A stretch of DNA of 64,000 bases from Caballeronia sp. SBC1 (GTDB lineage Bacteria > Pseudomonadota > Gammaproteobacteria > Burkholderiales > Burkholderiaceae): assembly GCF_011493005.1 (NCBI RefSeq), contig NZ_CP049158.1:62001-126000 (forward strand). The letters run 5' to 3'. The notes beneath the pieces were generated by a model. It was not told the DNA's origin, searched no databases, and saw only the letters and a list, made by a program, of their open reading frames with translations. Both the position numbers and the translations under genes were made by a program. The stretch's first letter is position 1; every line of letters starts with the position of its first letter. Positions 19,540 through 28,419 of this stretch are shown here, in pieces.

Positions 19540-19553
19540 TTATGAGCTCATAA
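19540..19553. promoter_or_regulatory. Palindrome upstream of LysR gene (candidate operator)
   Basis: The perfect palindrome TTATGAGCTCATAA lies 10 bp upstream of the LysR ATG, next to its AAGGGGGA ribosome site, and within the divergent betC promoter region. LysR proteins usually bind dyad sites of this kind near their own start, so autoregulation plus betC control is a reasonable inference. Confidence 0.45.
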
Positions 19554-19673
19554 CGTTTTGCTCTCTTCACAGCCGCGAATTGAACGGCAATAGTGGTGTG
19601 CGACATGGGCCGTTCGCCGTGTAATGCCGACCATGCCGCGCCACCTTCCTGATTCTATTCGAGCCTCGCTCCG

Positions 19674-21212
19674 ATGCTTAAACGCAAACAAAATATCCTT
19701 ATTCTGATGGCTGATCAAATGACGCCGTTCGCGTTGTCCGCGTACGGCCATCACGTCACGAAGACGCCGAACATGGACGCGCTCGCGGCCCGGGGCGTGG
19801 TCTTCGATTCAGCGTATTGCGCGAGTCCGCTCTGCGCGCCGTCGCGCTTTTCATTCTTGTCGGGCAAGCTGCCCTCGGCGATAGGTGCCTACGATAACGC
19901 CGCCGAATTTCCCTCGCAAACATTAACGTTCGCGCATTACCTGCGGGCGGAGGGGTATCGGACGATTCTCTCGGGGAAGATGCACTTTTGCGGTCCGGAT
20001 CAGTTGCATGGTTTCGAGGAGCGGCTGACGACCGACATCTATCCGGCGGATTTCGGCTGGACGCCGAACTGGGACGACTTCGAGACGCGCCCGAGCTGGT
20101 ATCACAACATGAGTTCCGTGATCGACGCGGGGCCGTGCGTGCGCACGAATCAACTCGATTTCGACGATGAAGTGACCTACACCACGCGCCAGAAGTTATT
20201 CGACATAGCGCGTGAGCGGCAAGCCGGGAAAGACGAGCGGCCGTTTTGCGTGGTGGCGTCGCTCACTCACCCACACGATCCTTACGCGATTCCGCAGAAA
20301 TACTGGGACATGTACCGCGACGAAGACATTGAAATGCCTGCGTACCGTGACACGCTGGACGCTGCCGACCCGCATTCGAAGCGCCTGCGCTACGTGTGCG
20401 AGACGGACAAGACGCCGCCAACCGACCAGCAGATCCGCAACGCACGCCATGCGTATTACGGCGCGATTTCTTACGTCGATGCGCAATTCGGCGCGATCCT
20501 CGAAGCGCTCGATCAGGCGGGACTGGCCGACGACACCATCGTGATCGTGACCTCCGATCATGGCGAGATGCTGGGCGAACGCGGCCTTTGGTACAAGATG
20601 ACGTTTTTCGAAGGCGGCTGCCGCGTGCCGCTGATCGTGCACGCGCCGGGACAATTCGAGGCGGCGCATGTGAGCGCTTCCGTCTCGCATCTCGACTTGC
20701 TGCCGACGCTGGTGGAACTGGGCCGTGGCGCGCCGCGACCGGCATGGCCCGATACGCTCGATGGCCGCAGTCTCGTGCCGCATCTGCGCGGCGAGCCGCA
20801 GGCACACGATGAAGCCATCGGCGAGTACCTGGCCGAAGGTGCGATTGCGCCGATCGTGATGCTGCGCCGCGGTGACTTCAAGTTCATCCATACGCCCTCG
20901 GACCCTGACCAGCTCTTCAACGTTACAGCGGATCCACTCGAACGCATCAACCTCGCCACGCTGCCTGAACACGCGGCGCGGGTCGCTTCGTTCCGCGAGG
21001 AAATCGCCGAGCGTTGGGATCTCGACGCGCTGCGCGAAGAAGTCGTGCAAAGCCAGCGGCGCCGCCAATTTCACTTCGAAGCGACAACGCAAGGGGTAAT
21101 CGAATCATGGGACTGGCAACCATCGGTAGATGCCAGCCAACGTTATATGCGCAATCACATTGACCTCGACACGCTCGAAGCCATGGCGCGTTTTCCCGCT
21201 GTCACACGCTAG
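19674..21212 (+). CDS. betC: Choline-sulfatase
   Basis: This cytoplasmic type I sulfatase hydrolyses choline-O-sulfate to choline and sulfate, feeding the bet pathway. The 512-residue length equals known BetC proteins. The sulfatase signature is C54-A-P-S-R58, where Cys54 would be converted to formylglycine. The metal ligands include the Asp of LILMADQM and the DHGEMLGERGLWYKM region. There is no signal peptide, as expected for BetC. It is divergent from the LysR regulator and followed 52 bp later by a ChoX-like binding protein, matching the betR-betC-choX layout. Confidence 0.95.
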   Translation: MLKRKQNILILMADQMTPFALSAYGHHVTKTPNMDALAARGVVFDSAYCASPLCAPSRFSFLSGKLPSAIGAYDNAAEFPSQTLTFAHYLRAEGYRTILSGKMHFCGPDQLHGFEERLTTDIYPADFGWTPNWDDFETRPSWYHNMSSVIDAGPCVRTNQLDFDDEVTYTTRQKLFDIARERQAGKDERPFCVVASLTHPHDPYAIPQKYWDMYRDEDIEMPAYRDTLDAADPHSKRLRYVCETDKTPPTDQQIRNARHAYYGAISYVDAQFGAILEALDQAGLADDTIVIVTSDHGEMLGERGLWYKMTFFEGGCRVPLIVHAPGQFEAAHVSASVSHLDLLPTLVELGRGAPRPAWPDTLDGRSLVPHLRGEPQAHDEAIGEYLAEGAIAPIVMLRRGDFKFIHTPSDPDQLFNVTADPLERINLATLPEHAARVASFREEIAERWDLDALREEVVQSQRRRQFHFEATTQGVIESWDWQPSVDASQRYMRNHIDLDTLEAMARFPAVTR

Positions 21213-21264
21213 AGCCCACGCTGCTGAACTACAACCACAATCCCATCACCCACAGGAAGCCAAC

Positions 21265-22215
21265 ATGAAAAAGCCCTTCACGCACGCGCTATTCTGCATT
21301 GCGGCACTCTGCGCATCCATCGGTACGGCAGTCGCCGCCGAGCCCCAAAGCTGCCTGCAGGTCAAGATGGCGGACCCGGGCTGGACCGACATTGACGCCA
21401 CCAACGCCATGGCCGGCGTCGTGCTGAAGGCGCTCGGCTACAAGCAGAGTGTCTCGAATCTTTCGGTGCCGATCACGTATCAGGGTTTGAAGAAAGGCCA
21501 GGTCGATGCGTTCCTCGGCAACTGGATGCCCGCGCAAGGGCCGCTGGTGAAGCCGTTTGTGGATGAGAAGTCGATCGACGTGGTGCACCCGAACCTGACC
21601 AACGCGAAGTTCACGCTGGCGGTGCCGGACTATGTGGCGGCAGCCGGCGTGCACACGTTCGCGGACTTGCAGAAGAACGCGGACAAGTTCGACGGCAAGA
21701 TCTATGGCATTGAACCGGGCGCGCCAGCGAATCAGAACATCAAGAAGATGCTTGATGAAAAGGCTTTCGGACTGAATGGCTGGAAGCTGGTGGAGTCGAG
21801 CGAGACCGGCATGTTGACGCAAGTCGAACGCTCCGTGCGCGACAAGAAGTGGATCGTGTTCCTTGCTTGGGAGCCGCATCTGATGAACACGAAGTTCCAT
21901 CTCACCTACCTCGATGGCGGCGATAAATACTTTGGCCCGAACTTCGGCGGCGCGACGGTCAATACGGTCGCGCGGGCGGGTTACGTGGGCGAATGCCCGA
22001 ACGTGGGACGTCTTTTCAAGCAGATGACATTTAACGTCGACCTGGAGAACGGCATTATCACCGACGTCCTTCAAAACAAGACCAACGTGGATACCGCTGC
22101 TGCAGCAGCGCTCAAACGCAACCCGGATCTCGTGAAGGGTTGGCTTGACGGCGTTACCACAAGTACGGGCGCAAATGGGTGGCAAGCGGTGCAAACGGCG
22201 CTTGGTTCCAAATAA
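21265..22215 (+). CDS. choX: Choline ABC transporter substrate-binding protein ChoX-like
   Basis: This 316-residue secreted OpuAC-family protein has a signal peptide over residues 1-24 (ALFCIAALCASIGTAVAAEP). Ligand-cage segments are DPGWTDIDATNAMA, FLGNWMPAQGP and VFLAWEPHLMN, typical of choline-binding ChoX proteins. CAGGAAG precedes ATG 21265; a longer frame from 21130 overlaps betC and lacks a site. Encoded directly after betC, so it probably imports the choline or choline sulfate that BetC serves. No membrane or ATPase partner is encoded in the window. Confidence 0.9.
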   Translation: MKKPFTHALFCIAALCASIGTAVAAEPQSCLQVKMADPGWTDIDATNAMAGVVLKALGYKQSVSNLSVPITYQGLKKGQVDAFLGNWMPAQGPLVKPFVDEKSIDVVHPNLTNAKFTLAVPDYVAAAGVHTFADLQKNADKFDGKIYGIEPGAPANQNIKKMLDEKAFGLNGWKLVESSETGMLTQVERSVRDKKWIVFLAWEPHLMNTKFHLTYLDGGDKYFGPNFGGATVNTVARAGYVGECPNVGRLFKQMTFNVDLENGIITDVLQNKTNVDTAAAAALKRNPDLVKGWLDGVTTSTGANGWQAVQTALGSK

Positions 22216-22478
22216 CAACAGACGGTCGCAACTGGACAGATTTGCGTCGCAAAAGGTCGAGCCCCACTAAATATGGCCTCTTACTTTTGCAAGGCTGGTG
22301 CAAGCGCTTGAAGCTCAGTGCGTGCACCCGCACCCCATGTGTCAGATCACTGTAGTACGCCAGTCTCTGCAATAAAACTCGAGCGAGAAGCGTTGCGCGA
22401 TGTCAATCCATCGCCGGAGCAGCGCGGACCTCGCTTCGTCCAACGAAACGTGCAAACGGGTATCAGGGAGAATCAACG

Positions 22479-23627
22479 ATGAAGAAGCGAAATGCCGTAA
22501 AGCTGGCGGCCCTGGCGTTGAGCGCAGGCGCCGTCTCTGCACCTGCTTTGGTTCACGCGCAAAGCAGCGTGACGCTGTACGGTATCCTCGACGCCGGCAT
22601 TACCTACGTCAACAATACGGGTGGCTCGCACGTCGTCAAATTCGACGATGGCGTCTCTTACGGTAACCGGTTCGGCTTCAAGGGCACGGAAGACCTGGGC
22701 GGTGGATTGAAGGCAATCTTCGTGCTCGAGAACGGCTTCCACCTAGGCAACGGAACGCTTGCTCAAGGCGGCGCGGAATTCGGCCGGCAGGCTTATGTGG
22801 GCTTGCAGAACCAGTGGGGCACGATCTCGGCGGGTAACCAGCTCGACCTGACGAACGAGTTCATGGAGGGTTACAACATCTCCTCGTTCGGCAGCGGCTA
22901 CGCGATCCACCAGGGCGACTTTGACCGTATGAACGGCGACCGCTTGCCCAACTCGATCAAGTACATGTCGCCTGACATCAGCGGCCTGACTTTCGGCGGC
23001 CTGTATTCGTTCGGCAACGTTGCGGGCGACTTCCACGAGAAGAGCGCTTACAGCTTGGGCGCACACTACGCGCACGGCGACTTCACGATCGGCACGGCGG
23101 TCACGCGCCTGAACAATCCGAACGGTATCTACGCATTCGACCCGTACGCGATGATCGGCACGAAGACCTTCCTTGGCCAGACCGTTGCAACCGTGAACCC
23201 GACGACGGGCGCCGTGACTGACCTGTTCAGCAGCACCGCGTTCAACGTCGACAGCCAGATGACTTACGGCATTGGATCATCGTATGCACTCGGCAACCTG
23301 ACGCTGTTGGGCAACTACACCTACACCACGATCAAGGGTTACGGAGAGTCGTCGCACATGCACGTGGGTGAAGGTGGCGCGCAGTATAACTTCACGCCTG
23401 CGTTGATCCTGTACGGCGGTTACCAGTTCACGGCGTTCGAAGGCCACAAGTGGAACATGGGCTCACTCGGACTGCACTACCTGTTGTCCAAGCGTACCGA
23501 CGTCTATGTGTCAGGTGACTTTCTCAAGGCATCGAGTGGTGTGAACGCGGTGATCGGCTATAGCTTTACGCCGTCGACATCGAGCACCCAAAGCGATGTT
23601 CGCATTGGTATCCGGCACTCGTTCTAA
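22479..23627 (+). CDS. Gram-negative trimeric porin (OmpC-like)
   Basis: A 382-residue outer-membrane beta-barrel with a signal peptide (residues 1-27, ending VSAPALVHAQS). The classic betaproteobacterial porin start SSVTLYGILDAGITYVNN follows, with GNRFGFKGTEDLGGGLKAIF strands and a terminal phenylalanine (RIGIRHSF). GGGAG lies upstream of ATG 22479. The position between choX and the carnitine regulator suggests it serves uptake of quaternary amines, but porins of this type are general and this is inference. The 263-bp leader (22216-22478) holds its promoter and nothing else I recognise. Confidence 0.92.
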   Translation: MKKRNAVKLAALALSAGAVSAPALVHAQSSVTLYGILDAGITYVNNTGGSHVVKFDDGVSYGNRFGFKGTEDLGGGLKAIFVLENGFHLGNGTLAQGGAEFGRQAYVGLQNQWGTISAGNQLDLTNEFMEGYNISSFGSGYAIHQGDFDRMNGDRLPNSIKYMSPDISGLTFGGLYSFGNVAGDFHEKSAYSLGAHYAHGDFTIGTAVTRLNNPNGIYAFDPYAMIGTKTFLGQTVATVNPTTGAVTDLFSSTAFNVDSQMTYGIGSSYALGNLTLLGNYTYTTIKGYGESSHMHVGEGGAQYNFTPALILYGGYQFTAFEGHKWNMGSLGLHYLLSKRTDVYVSGDFLKASSGVNAVIGYSFTPSTSSTQSDVRIGIRHSF

Positions 23628-23643
23628 GCGTTATCAGTTTGTT

Positions 23644-24627
23644 TCAGCTGGTCGCGACGGCATCCTCAGCGGGTGTCGTCGCGCGTGGCGAACTGCGGTC
23701 CTGGCGCGGGCTTGAGCCGAAGCGCGTACGGTAGGTACGTGAAAAGTGCGAGGGTGATTCGAAGCCGCATGCCACGCAGACCGTGGTAATGGACATGTCG
23801 GTTTGTTGTAGTAATTCGCGGGCGCGTGCAAGGCGCAGTCCGAGATAGAAGTGGGTGGGTGTGTCTTTCATCGCCGAGCAGAACAGGCGTTCCAACTGAC
23901 GTCGCGTCACGCCGATTTCCTCTGCCAGTGCATCTGGCGACAGAGGTTCCTCCATGTGTTGTTCCATCACGCCGATCACCTGGATCAGCTTGCGATTGTG
24001 GATGCCATAGCGCGCTGCGATCTGCATGCGCTGGTGGTCCGAGCGCTGCCGGATGCGGCCGAGCACGAATTGCTCGGAGACCTGGGCGGCGAGTTCGGCG
24101 CCGTGGCGGCGTCCGATCAGGTCGAGCATGAGGTCGATGGAAGCCGTGCCGCCCGCGCACGTGATGCGTCGCGCGTCAATTTCGAATAGCTCCTGGCTGA
24201 CCGTGAGTGACGGATAGCGCTCCTGGAACGCCGATGCCGCTTCCCAGTGCAATGTCACGCGCTCGTGCTTGAGGAGGCCCGCTTCGGCCAGCACGAAACT
24301 TCCTGTATCGATACCGCCCAGTGTTGCGCCTTTGCGATCCATGCGCCGGAGCCAGTCGGCCATTTCGCGCGTGTAGCGGCTTAGCGGGTTGAAGCCTGCG
24401 ACGACGATGACGTTGGTGGCTTCGTCGACGTCGCTCAGGGCGCTTTCTGCGTTGAGCGAGATGCCGTTGCTGGCGCAGACAGGGCCGCCGTCGATGCTCA
24501 GGATGTGCCACCGGTAGAGTGCACCCCGGAAGCGGTTGGCGACGCGTAGCGGCTCGATTGCCGACATGAAGCCGATGGACGAAAACTCGGGCAGCAGCAG
24601 AAAGTGAAAGTCTTCGGTGGCAGGCAT
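23644..24627 (-). CDS. cdhR: GlxA/AraC-family carnitine regulator CdhR-like
   Basis: This is a DJ-1/GlxA-type sensor domain joined to a C-terminal AraC DNA-binding domain (LAEEIGVTRRQLERLFCSAM and ITTVCVACGFESPSHFSRTYR). I chose ATG 24627 (327 residues), which starts MPATEDFHFLLLPEFSS as CdhR proteins do; an in-frame ATG at 24720 would add 31 residues unlike the family. It is divergent from caiX and in the same order as Pseudomonas cdhR-caiX-cdhC-cdhA-cdhB, so it is the likely carnitine-responsive activator. It ends 16 bp from the convergent porin gene. Confidence 0.88.
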   Translation of the reverse strand: MPATEDFHFLLLPEFSSIGFMSAIEPLRVANRFRGALYRWHILSIDGGPVCASNGISLNAESALSDVDEATNVIVVAGFNPLSRYTREMADWLRRMDRKGATLGGIDTGSFVLAEAGLLKHERVTLHWEAASAFQERYPSLTVSQELFEIDARRITCAGGTASIDLMLDLIGRRHGAELAAQVSEQFVLGRIRQRSDHQRMQIAARYGIHNRKLIQVIGVMEQHMEEPLSPDALAEEIGVTRRQLERLFCSAMKDTPTHFYLGLRLARARELLQQTDMSITTVCVACGFESPSHFSRTYRTRFGSSPRQDRSSPRATTPAEDAVATS

Positions 24628-24707
24628 TACACGGTAGGGGCGTTTTTGCAATCGGACTAGCAAGCTAACAAGCTGAAATTGCCGGCGCAATGGGGCCAAA
24701 TCCTTAG

Positions 24708-24759
24708 TTTTCGTTCGCACTTGATGGGGTACCAGTCTTCCATGAAGTGCGAACGAAAA
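24708..24759. promoter_or_regulatory. 15-bp inverted repeat in the cdhR-caiX divergent region
   Basis: TTTTCGTTCGCACTT (24708-24722) is perfectly repeated inverted at 24745-24759 with a 22-bp spacer. The half-sites are two helical turns apart or more, the layout of an AraC-family dimer site. It lies 81 bp upstream of cdhR (start chosen here) and 131 bp upstream of caiX. Candidate CdhR operator; a hairpin in the cdhR leader is the alternative. Confidence 0.5.
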
Positions 24760-24890
24760 AACCGTCGCTCACAGTCAACTCCCGGTCGCAACCGGTCGCC
24801 TCCCCGCCATTATGCGGCGTTACTTTTATGCACGGTCGGACACATCCGAACGCGTCTGTCCCTCACGGAAAATTACCGGAACAGGAAGCC

Positions 24891-25847
24891 ATGACATCAC
24901 TCCCGACAACGAAAAAGCTGCTCGCCTGTCTGTTACTCGCGTTGACCTCAATCGGCGCATCCGCGCAAAGCAAGGAAGACGCAAGCTGCCACACCGTTCG
25001 ATTCGTCGATATCGGCTGGACCGACATCACCTCGACCACGGCGCTCGCATCAGTCGTATTCCAGGGCCTCGGCTATGACCCGAAAATCACCCAAGCGTCA
25101 GTGCCAATCTCACTCGCGGGCCTGAAGACCAAGCAGATCGACGTGTCACTCGGCTACTGGTGGCCCGTGCAGGAAAAATCGGTCCAGCCTTTCCTCGACG
25201 CCAAGCAAATCGACAGGCTCGACCCGCCGAATCTGTCCGGCGCCAAAGCCACGCTCGCCGTTCCCAGCTACGAATACGACGCAGGCCTGAAGAGCTTCCA
25301 GGACATCGCGAAGCATAAGGACGAGCTAGACGGCAAGATCTACGGCATCGAGCCGGGCAGCAGCGCAAACGCGCAGATCCAGAAGATGATCGATACCAAC
25401 CAGTTCGGACTGGGCGGTTTCAAGCTGGTGCAATCGAGTGAAGCCGGCATGCTGGTGACTGTCGACCGCGCCGTGCGCGAGAAGAAGTGGGTCGTGTTCC
25501 TCGGCTGGGAACCGCATCCGATGAACATCCAGATCAAGATGAACTACCTCTCCGGCGGTGACGCCGTGTTTGGTCCGAACTACGGCGAAGCACGCGTCTA
25601 TACGCTGACCAACCCCGACTTCCTGACGCGCTGCCCGAACGCAGGCAAGCTGGTTTCCAACCTGCGGTTCACCACGCAACTGGAGAACCAATTGATGATT
25701 CCGGTCATGGCCAAAGTGCGTCCGGCCGATGCAGCCAAGGACTATTTGAAGAAAAATCCGCAAGTGCTGGATGCATGGCTCGCGGGCGTAAAGACGGTAG
25801 ACGGCAAGGACGGCTTGCCGGCAGTTAAGCAATATCTTGGCCTTTGA
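24891..25847 (+). CDS. caiX: Carnitine-binding ABC transporter protein CaiX-like
   Basis: A 318-residue secreted OpuAC-family binding protein, clearly paralogous to the ChoX-like protein at 21,265. It has a signal peptide ([20 protein letters not shown]) and cage segments [26 protein letters not shown] and [18 protein letters not shown] before ATG 24891 sets the start. It is the first gene of the carnitine operon and its stop lies 15 bp before cdhC. By analogy with Pseudomonas CaiX it would bind carnitine for a shared betaine-type transporter; ligand not provable from sequence. Confidence 0.88.
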   Translation: MTSLPTTKKLLACLLLALTSIGASAQSKEDASCHTVRFVDIGWTDITSTTALASVVFQGLGYDPKITQASVPISLAGLKTKQIDVSLGYWWPVQEKSVQPFLDAKQIDRLDPPNLSGAKATLAVPSYEYDAGLKSFQDIAKHKDELDGKIYGIEPGSSANAQIQKMIDTNQFGLGGFKLVQSSEAGMLVTVDRAVREKKWVVFLGWEPHPMNIQIKMNYLSGGDAVFGPNYGEARVYTLTNPDFLTRCPNAGKLVSNLRFTTQLENQLMIPVMAKVRPADAAKDYLKKNPQVLDAWLAGVKTVDGKDGLPAVKQYLGL

Positions 25848-25861
25848 AAGGACGGCGTGAC

Positions 25862-26791
25862 ATGAACTATGAAGTGATCGTGACCTGCGCGGTAACAGGC
25901 GCAGGAGACACCACGAGCAAACACCCGGCAATCCCGGTCACACCCAAGCAGATCGCGGAAGCGGCCATTGAGGCCGCGCGAGCAGGCGCCACCGTCGCGC
26001 ATTGCCACGTCCGCGATCCGCGCACGGGCCGCGGCAGCCGTGACCCCGCGTTGTATCGCGAGGTGGTGGACCGCATCCGTTCATCGGATGTGGACGTGAT
26101 CATCAACCTGACGGCGGGCATGGGCGGGGACCTGGAAATTGGCGGGGGCGAAGCGCCGATGCAGTTCGGCGCCGGTACCGACCTGGTCGGTGGCCTGACC
26201 CGGCTGGCGCACGTGGAAGAGTTGTTGCCGGAGATTTGTACGCTGGACTGCGGCACGCTGAATTTCGGCGATGGCGACACAATCTACGTATCCACCCCCG
26301 CGCAACTTCGAGCAGGCGCGAAGCGGATACAAGAACTGGGCGTGAAGCCCGAACTAGAGATCTTCGATACCGGTCATTTGTGGTTCGCGAAGCAAATGCA
26401 AAAGGAGGGTTTGCTGGACGATGCGCCCTTGTTCCAGCTATGCATGGGTATCCCTTGGGGTGCACCGGCGGACGTAGGCACGTTGAAGTCGATGGTTGAC
26501 AACATGCCCGAGGGTGCGCAGTGGGCAGGGTTCGGAATCGGCCGCATGCAGATGCCGATGGTCGCCCAGGCGATGTTATTGGGCGGCCACGTGCGCGTGG
26601 GTCTTGAAGACAATCTGTATCTGGACCGCGGTGTGCTCGCAAGCAATGGGACGCTGGTTCAGCGGGCGGTGGAGATTATCGAACGTCTGGGCGGTCGTGC
26701 GTTGACGCCGGCAGAGGGGCGAAAGAAGCTGAAATTGCCGGCACGAGGCGAGCGTTTGCTGGATCGACGCAAGATCGAGCAGTTCGTGTAA
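25862..26791 (+). CDS. cdhC: 3-dehydrocarnitine cleavage enzyme CdhC (BKACE family)
   Basis: A 309-residue TIM-barrel zinc enzyme of the beta-keto acid cleavage family. It transfers acetyl-CoA onto 3-dehydrocarnitine, giving acetoacetate and betainyl-CoA. Family marks: [16 protein letters not shown] at the start, the histidines of [11 protein letters not shown] (metal site), [10 protein letters not shown] and [18 protein letters not shown] lies before ATG 25862; a TTG at 25844 in frame is less likely. Genes caiX, cdhC, cdhA and cdhB are in the same order as in Pseudomonas aeruginosa. Confidence 0.92.
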   Translation: MNYEVIVTCAVTGAGDTTSKHPAIPVTPKQIAEAAIEAARAGATVAHCHVRDPRTGRGSRDPALYREVVDRIRSSDVDVIINLTAGMGGDLEIGGGEAPMQFGAGTDLVGGLTRLAHVEELLPEICTLDCGTLNFGDGDTIYVSTPAQLRAGAKRIQELGVKPELEIFDTGHLWFAKQMQKEGLLDDAPLFQLCMGIPWGAPADVGTLKSMVDNMPEGAQWAGFGIGRMQMPMVAQAMLLGGHVRVGLEDNLYLDRGVLASNGTLVQRAVEIIERLGGRALTPAEGRKKLKLPARGERLLDRRKIEQFV

Positions 26792-26924
26792 GAGCGCGGA
26801 AGATACAAGCTTGAATCCCGCTGACGCACGCCGTGCGACAAGCGGGCCGCTCAGGCTCAAGACAAGCACAAGGCACTAAAGCATTAAAGCAAGTAGAAAT
26901 TCAAATTAATAAGGAATCCGTTAT

Positions 26925-27872
26925 ATGCAAGTCAAGACGTTTGCTGCATTGGGCGTAGGGGTAATTGGAAGCGGCTGGGTGTCGCGAGCGTTAGCGCATG
27001 GACTTGACGTGGTAGCGTGGGACCCGGCGCCGGGCGCCGAACAGCAACTTCGGGCGAACGTCGCCAATGCATGGCCGGCACTCGAACGGGTGGGATTGGC
27101 CAAGGGTGCGTCGCAGGAAAGACTGCGCTTCGTTGCGACCATCGAGGAATGCGTTGCTAATGCGGACTTCATTCAGGAAAGCGCCCCGGAGCGCGAGGAC
27201 CTGAAACTGACGCTCCATGAGAAAGCATCCATGGCGGCGAAACCGGAAGCCATCATCGCGTCGTCCACGTCGGGCTTGCTCCCGACGGATTTTTACGCGA
27301 GCGCCAAAGACGCGTCGCGCTGCATCGTGGGCCATCCGTTCAACCCGGTCTATTTGCTGCCGCTGGTTGAGGTCGTTGGTGGCGAAAAGACTTCGGAAGC
27401 AACATTGCAAGCAGCATCGACATTCTATGAATCGATAGGCATGCGCCCGCTAAGAGTTCGCAAAGAGGTTCCCGGTTTCATCGCGGACCGCTTGCTGGAA
27501 GCGCTTTGGCGCGAAGCACTCCACCTGGTGAACGAAGGCGTGGCGACTACCGGCGAAATCGACGATGCAATTCGCTTTGGCGCAGGCATTCGCTGGTCGT
27601 TCATGGGCACGTTCCTGACCTATACGCTCGCGGGCGGCGAGGCTGGCATGCGTCATTTCATGCAGCAATTCGGCCCGGCGTTAGAATTACCGTGGACTAA
27701 GCTGGTCGCACCGAAACTCACGGACGAACTCATCGACCGCGTGGTGGACGGCACCACGGATCAGCAAGGCACGCACTCTATCAAGCAACTGGAACGTTAC
27801 CGCGACGACTGCATCACGAGCGTGATGACGGCCATCGCGCAGGCTAAATCCCGCCACGGCATAGTGGACTAG
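26925..27872 (+). CDS. cdhA: L-carnitine 3-dehydrogenase CdhA
   Basis: This NAD-dependent 3-hydroxyacyl-CoA-dehydrogenase-type enzyme oxidises L-carnitine to 3-dehydrocarnitine. It has 315 residues with an N-terminal Rossmann site ([18 protein letters not shown]), the [10 protein letters not shown] and [18 protein letters not shown] stretches and an all-helical C-terminal dimer domain. Length and motifs match carnitine dehydrogenase (about 320). A 133-bp gap separates it from cdhC, holding AAGGAAT just before the ATG and no other gene. Confidence 0.93.
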   Translation: MQVKTFAALGVGVIGSGWVSRALAHGLDVVAWDPAPGAEQQLRANVANAWPALERVGLAKGASQERLRFVATIEECVANADFIQESAPEREDLKLTLHEKASMAAKPEAIIASSTSGLLPTDFYASAKDASRCIVGHPFNPVYLLPLVEVVGGEKTSEATLQAASTFYESIGMRPLRVRKEVPGFIADRLLEALWREALHLVNEGVATTGEIDDAIRFGAGIRWSFMGTFLTYTLAGGEAGMRHFMQQFGPALELPWTKLVAPKLTDELIDRVVDGTTDQQGTHSIKQLERYRDDCITSVMTAIAQAKSRHGIVD

Positions 27873-27885
27873 AGAAGGCATACGA

Positions 27886-28419
27886 GTGACGCACAATCGC
27901 ACGATCTACCGCGACACGGTGAGGCCCGAATGGGTCGACTACAACGGCCATCTCCGTGACGCGTTCTACATGCTGATCTTCAGCCTCGCGACCGATGCGT
28001 TCATGGACCGCATTGGCCTGGACGATGCGGCCCGTACCTCGCGAGGCCGCTCGCTGTTCACGCTCGAGGCGCACATCAACTATCTGCACGAGATCAAGGA
28101 AGGTACGGCGGTTCGTGTGGAGGCATCGGTACTCGCGTTCGATGCCAAGCGTGTCCACCTGTATATGGAGATGTTCGCGGACGAGGGAACGGAGCCCATC
28201 GCGGCGAGCGAACAGATGCTGCTTCACGTCGATACAACCAACGGCGCGAAGTCCGCGGCCTTCGATACGGACATTGCCGGCCGTATCGAAGCGATGTGTT
28301 GCGACGCGCGCAAAGAAGCGTCGAAGGAAGCACGCTATGCGGGCCGAGTGATCGGCTTGCCGTCGGGACCGCGAGCGTCGGCGTCGGCAGCGGCATCTGA
28401 CGGAACCAAGCCAGCCTGA
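27886..28419 (+). CDS. cdhB: Betainyl-CoA thioesterase CdhB, GTG start
   Basis: A 177-residue hot-dog-fold thioesterase that should release glycine betaine from betainyl-CoA, completing carnitine degradation. Hot-dog marks are [17 protein letters not shown] near the N-terminus and [16 protein letters not shown]. The start is GTG 27886, 13 bp after cdhA, with AGAGAAGG upstream. Its last 85 bp overlap the convergent copA coding end, and the final roughly 28 residues (Pro/Ala/Ser rich) fall in this shared stretch and look like a recent extension. Confidence 0.87.
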   Translation: MTHNRTIYRDTVRPEWVDYNGHLRDAFYMLIFSLATDAFMDRIGLDDAARTSRGRSLFTLEAHINYLHEIKEGTAVRVEASVLAFDAKRVHLYMEMFADEGTEPIAASEQMLLHVDTTNGAKSAAFDTDIAGRIEAMCCDARKEASKEARYAGRVIGLPSGPRASASAAASDGTKPA

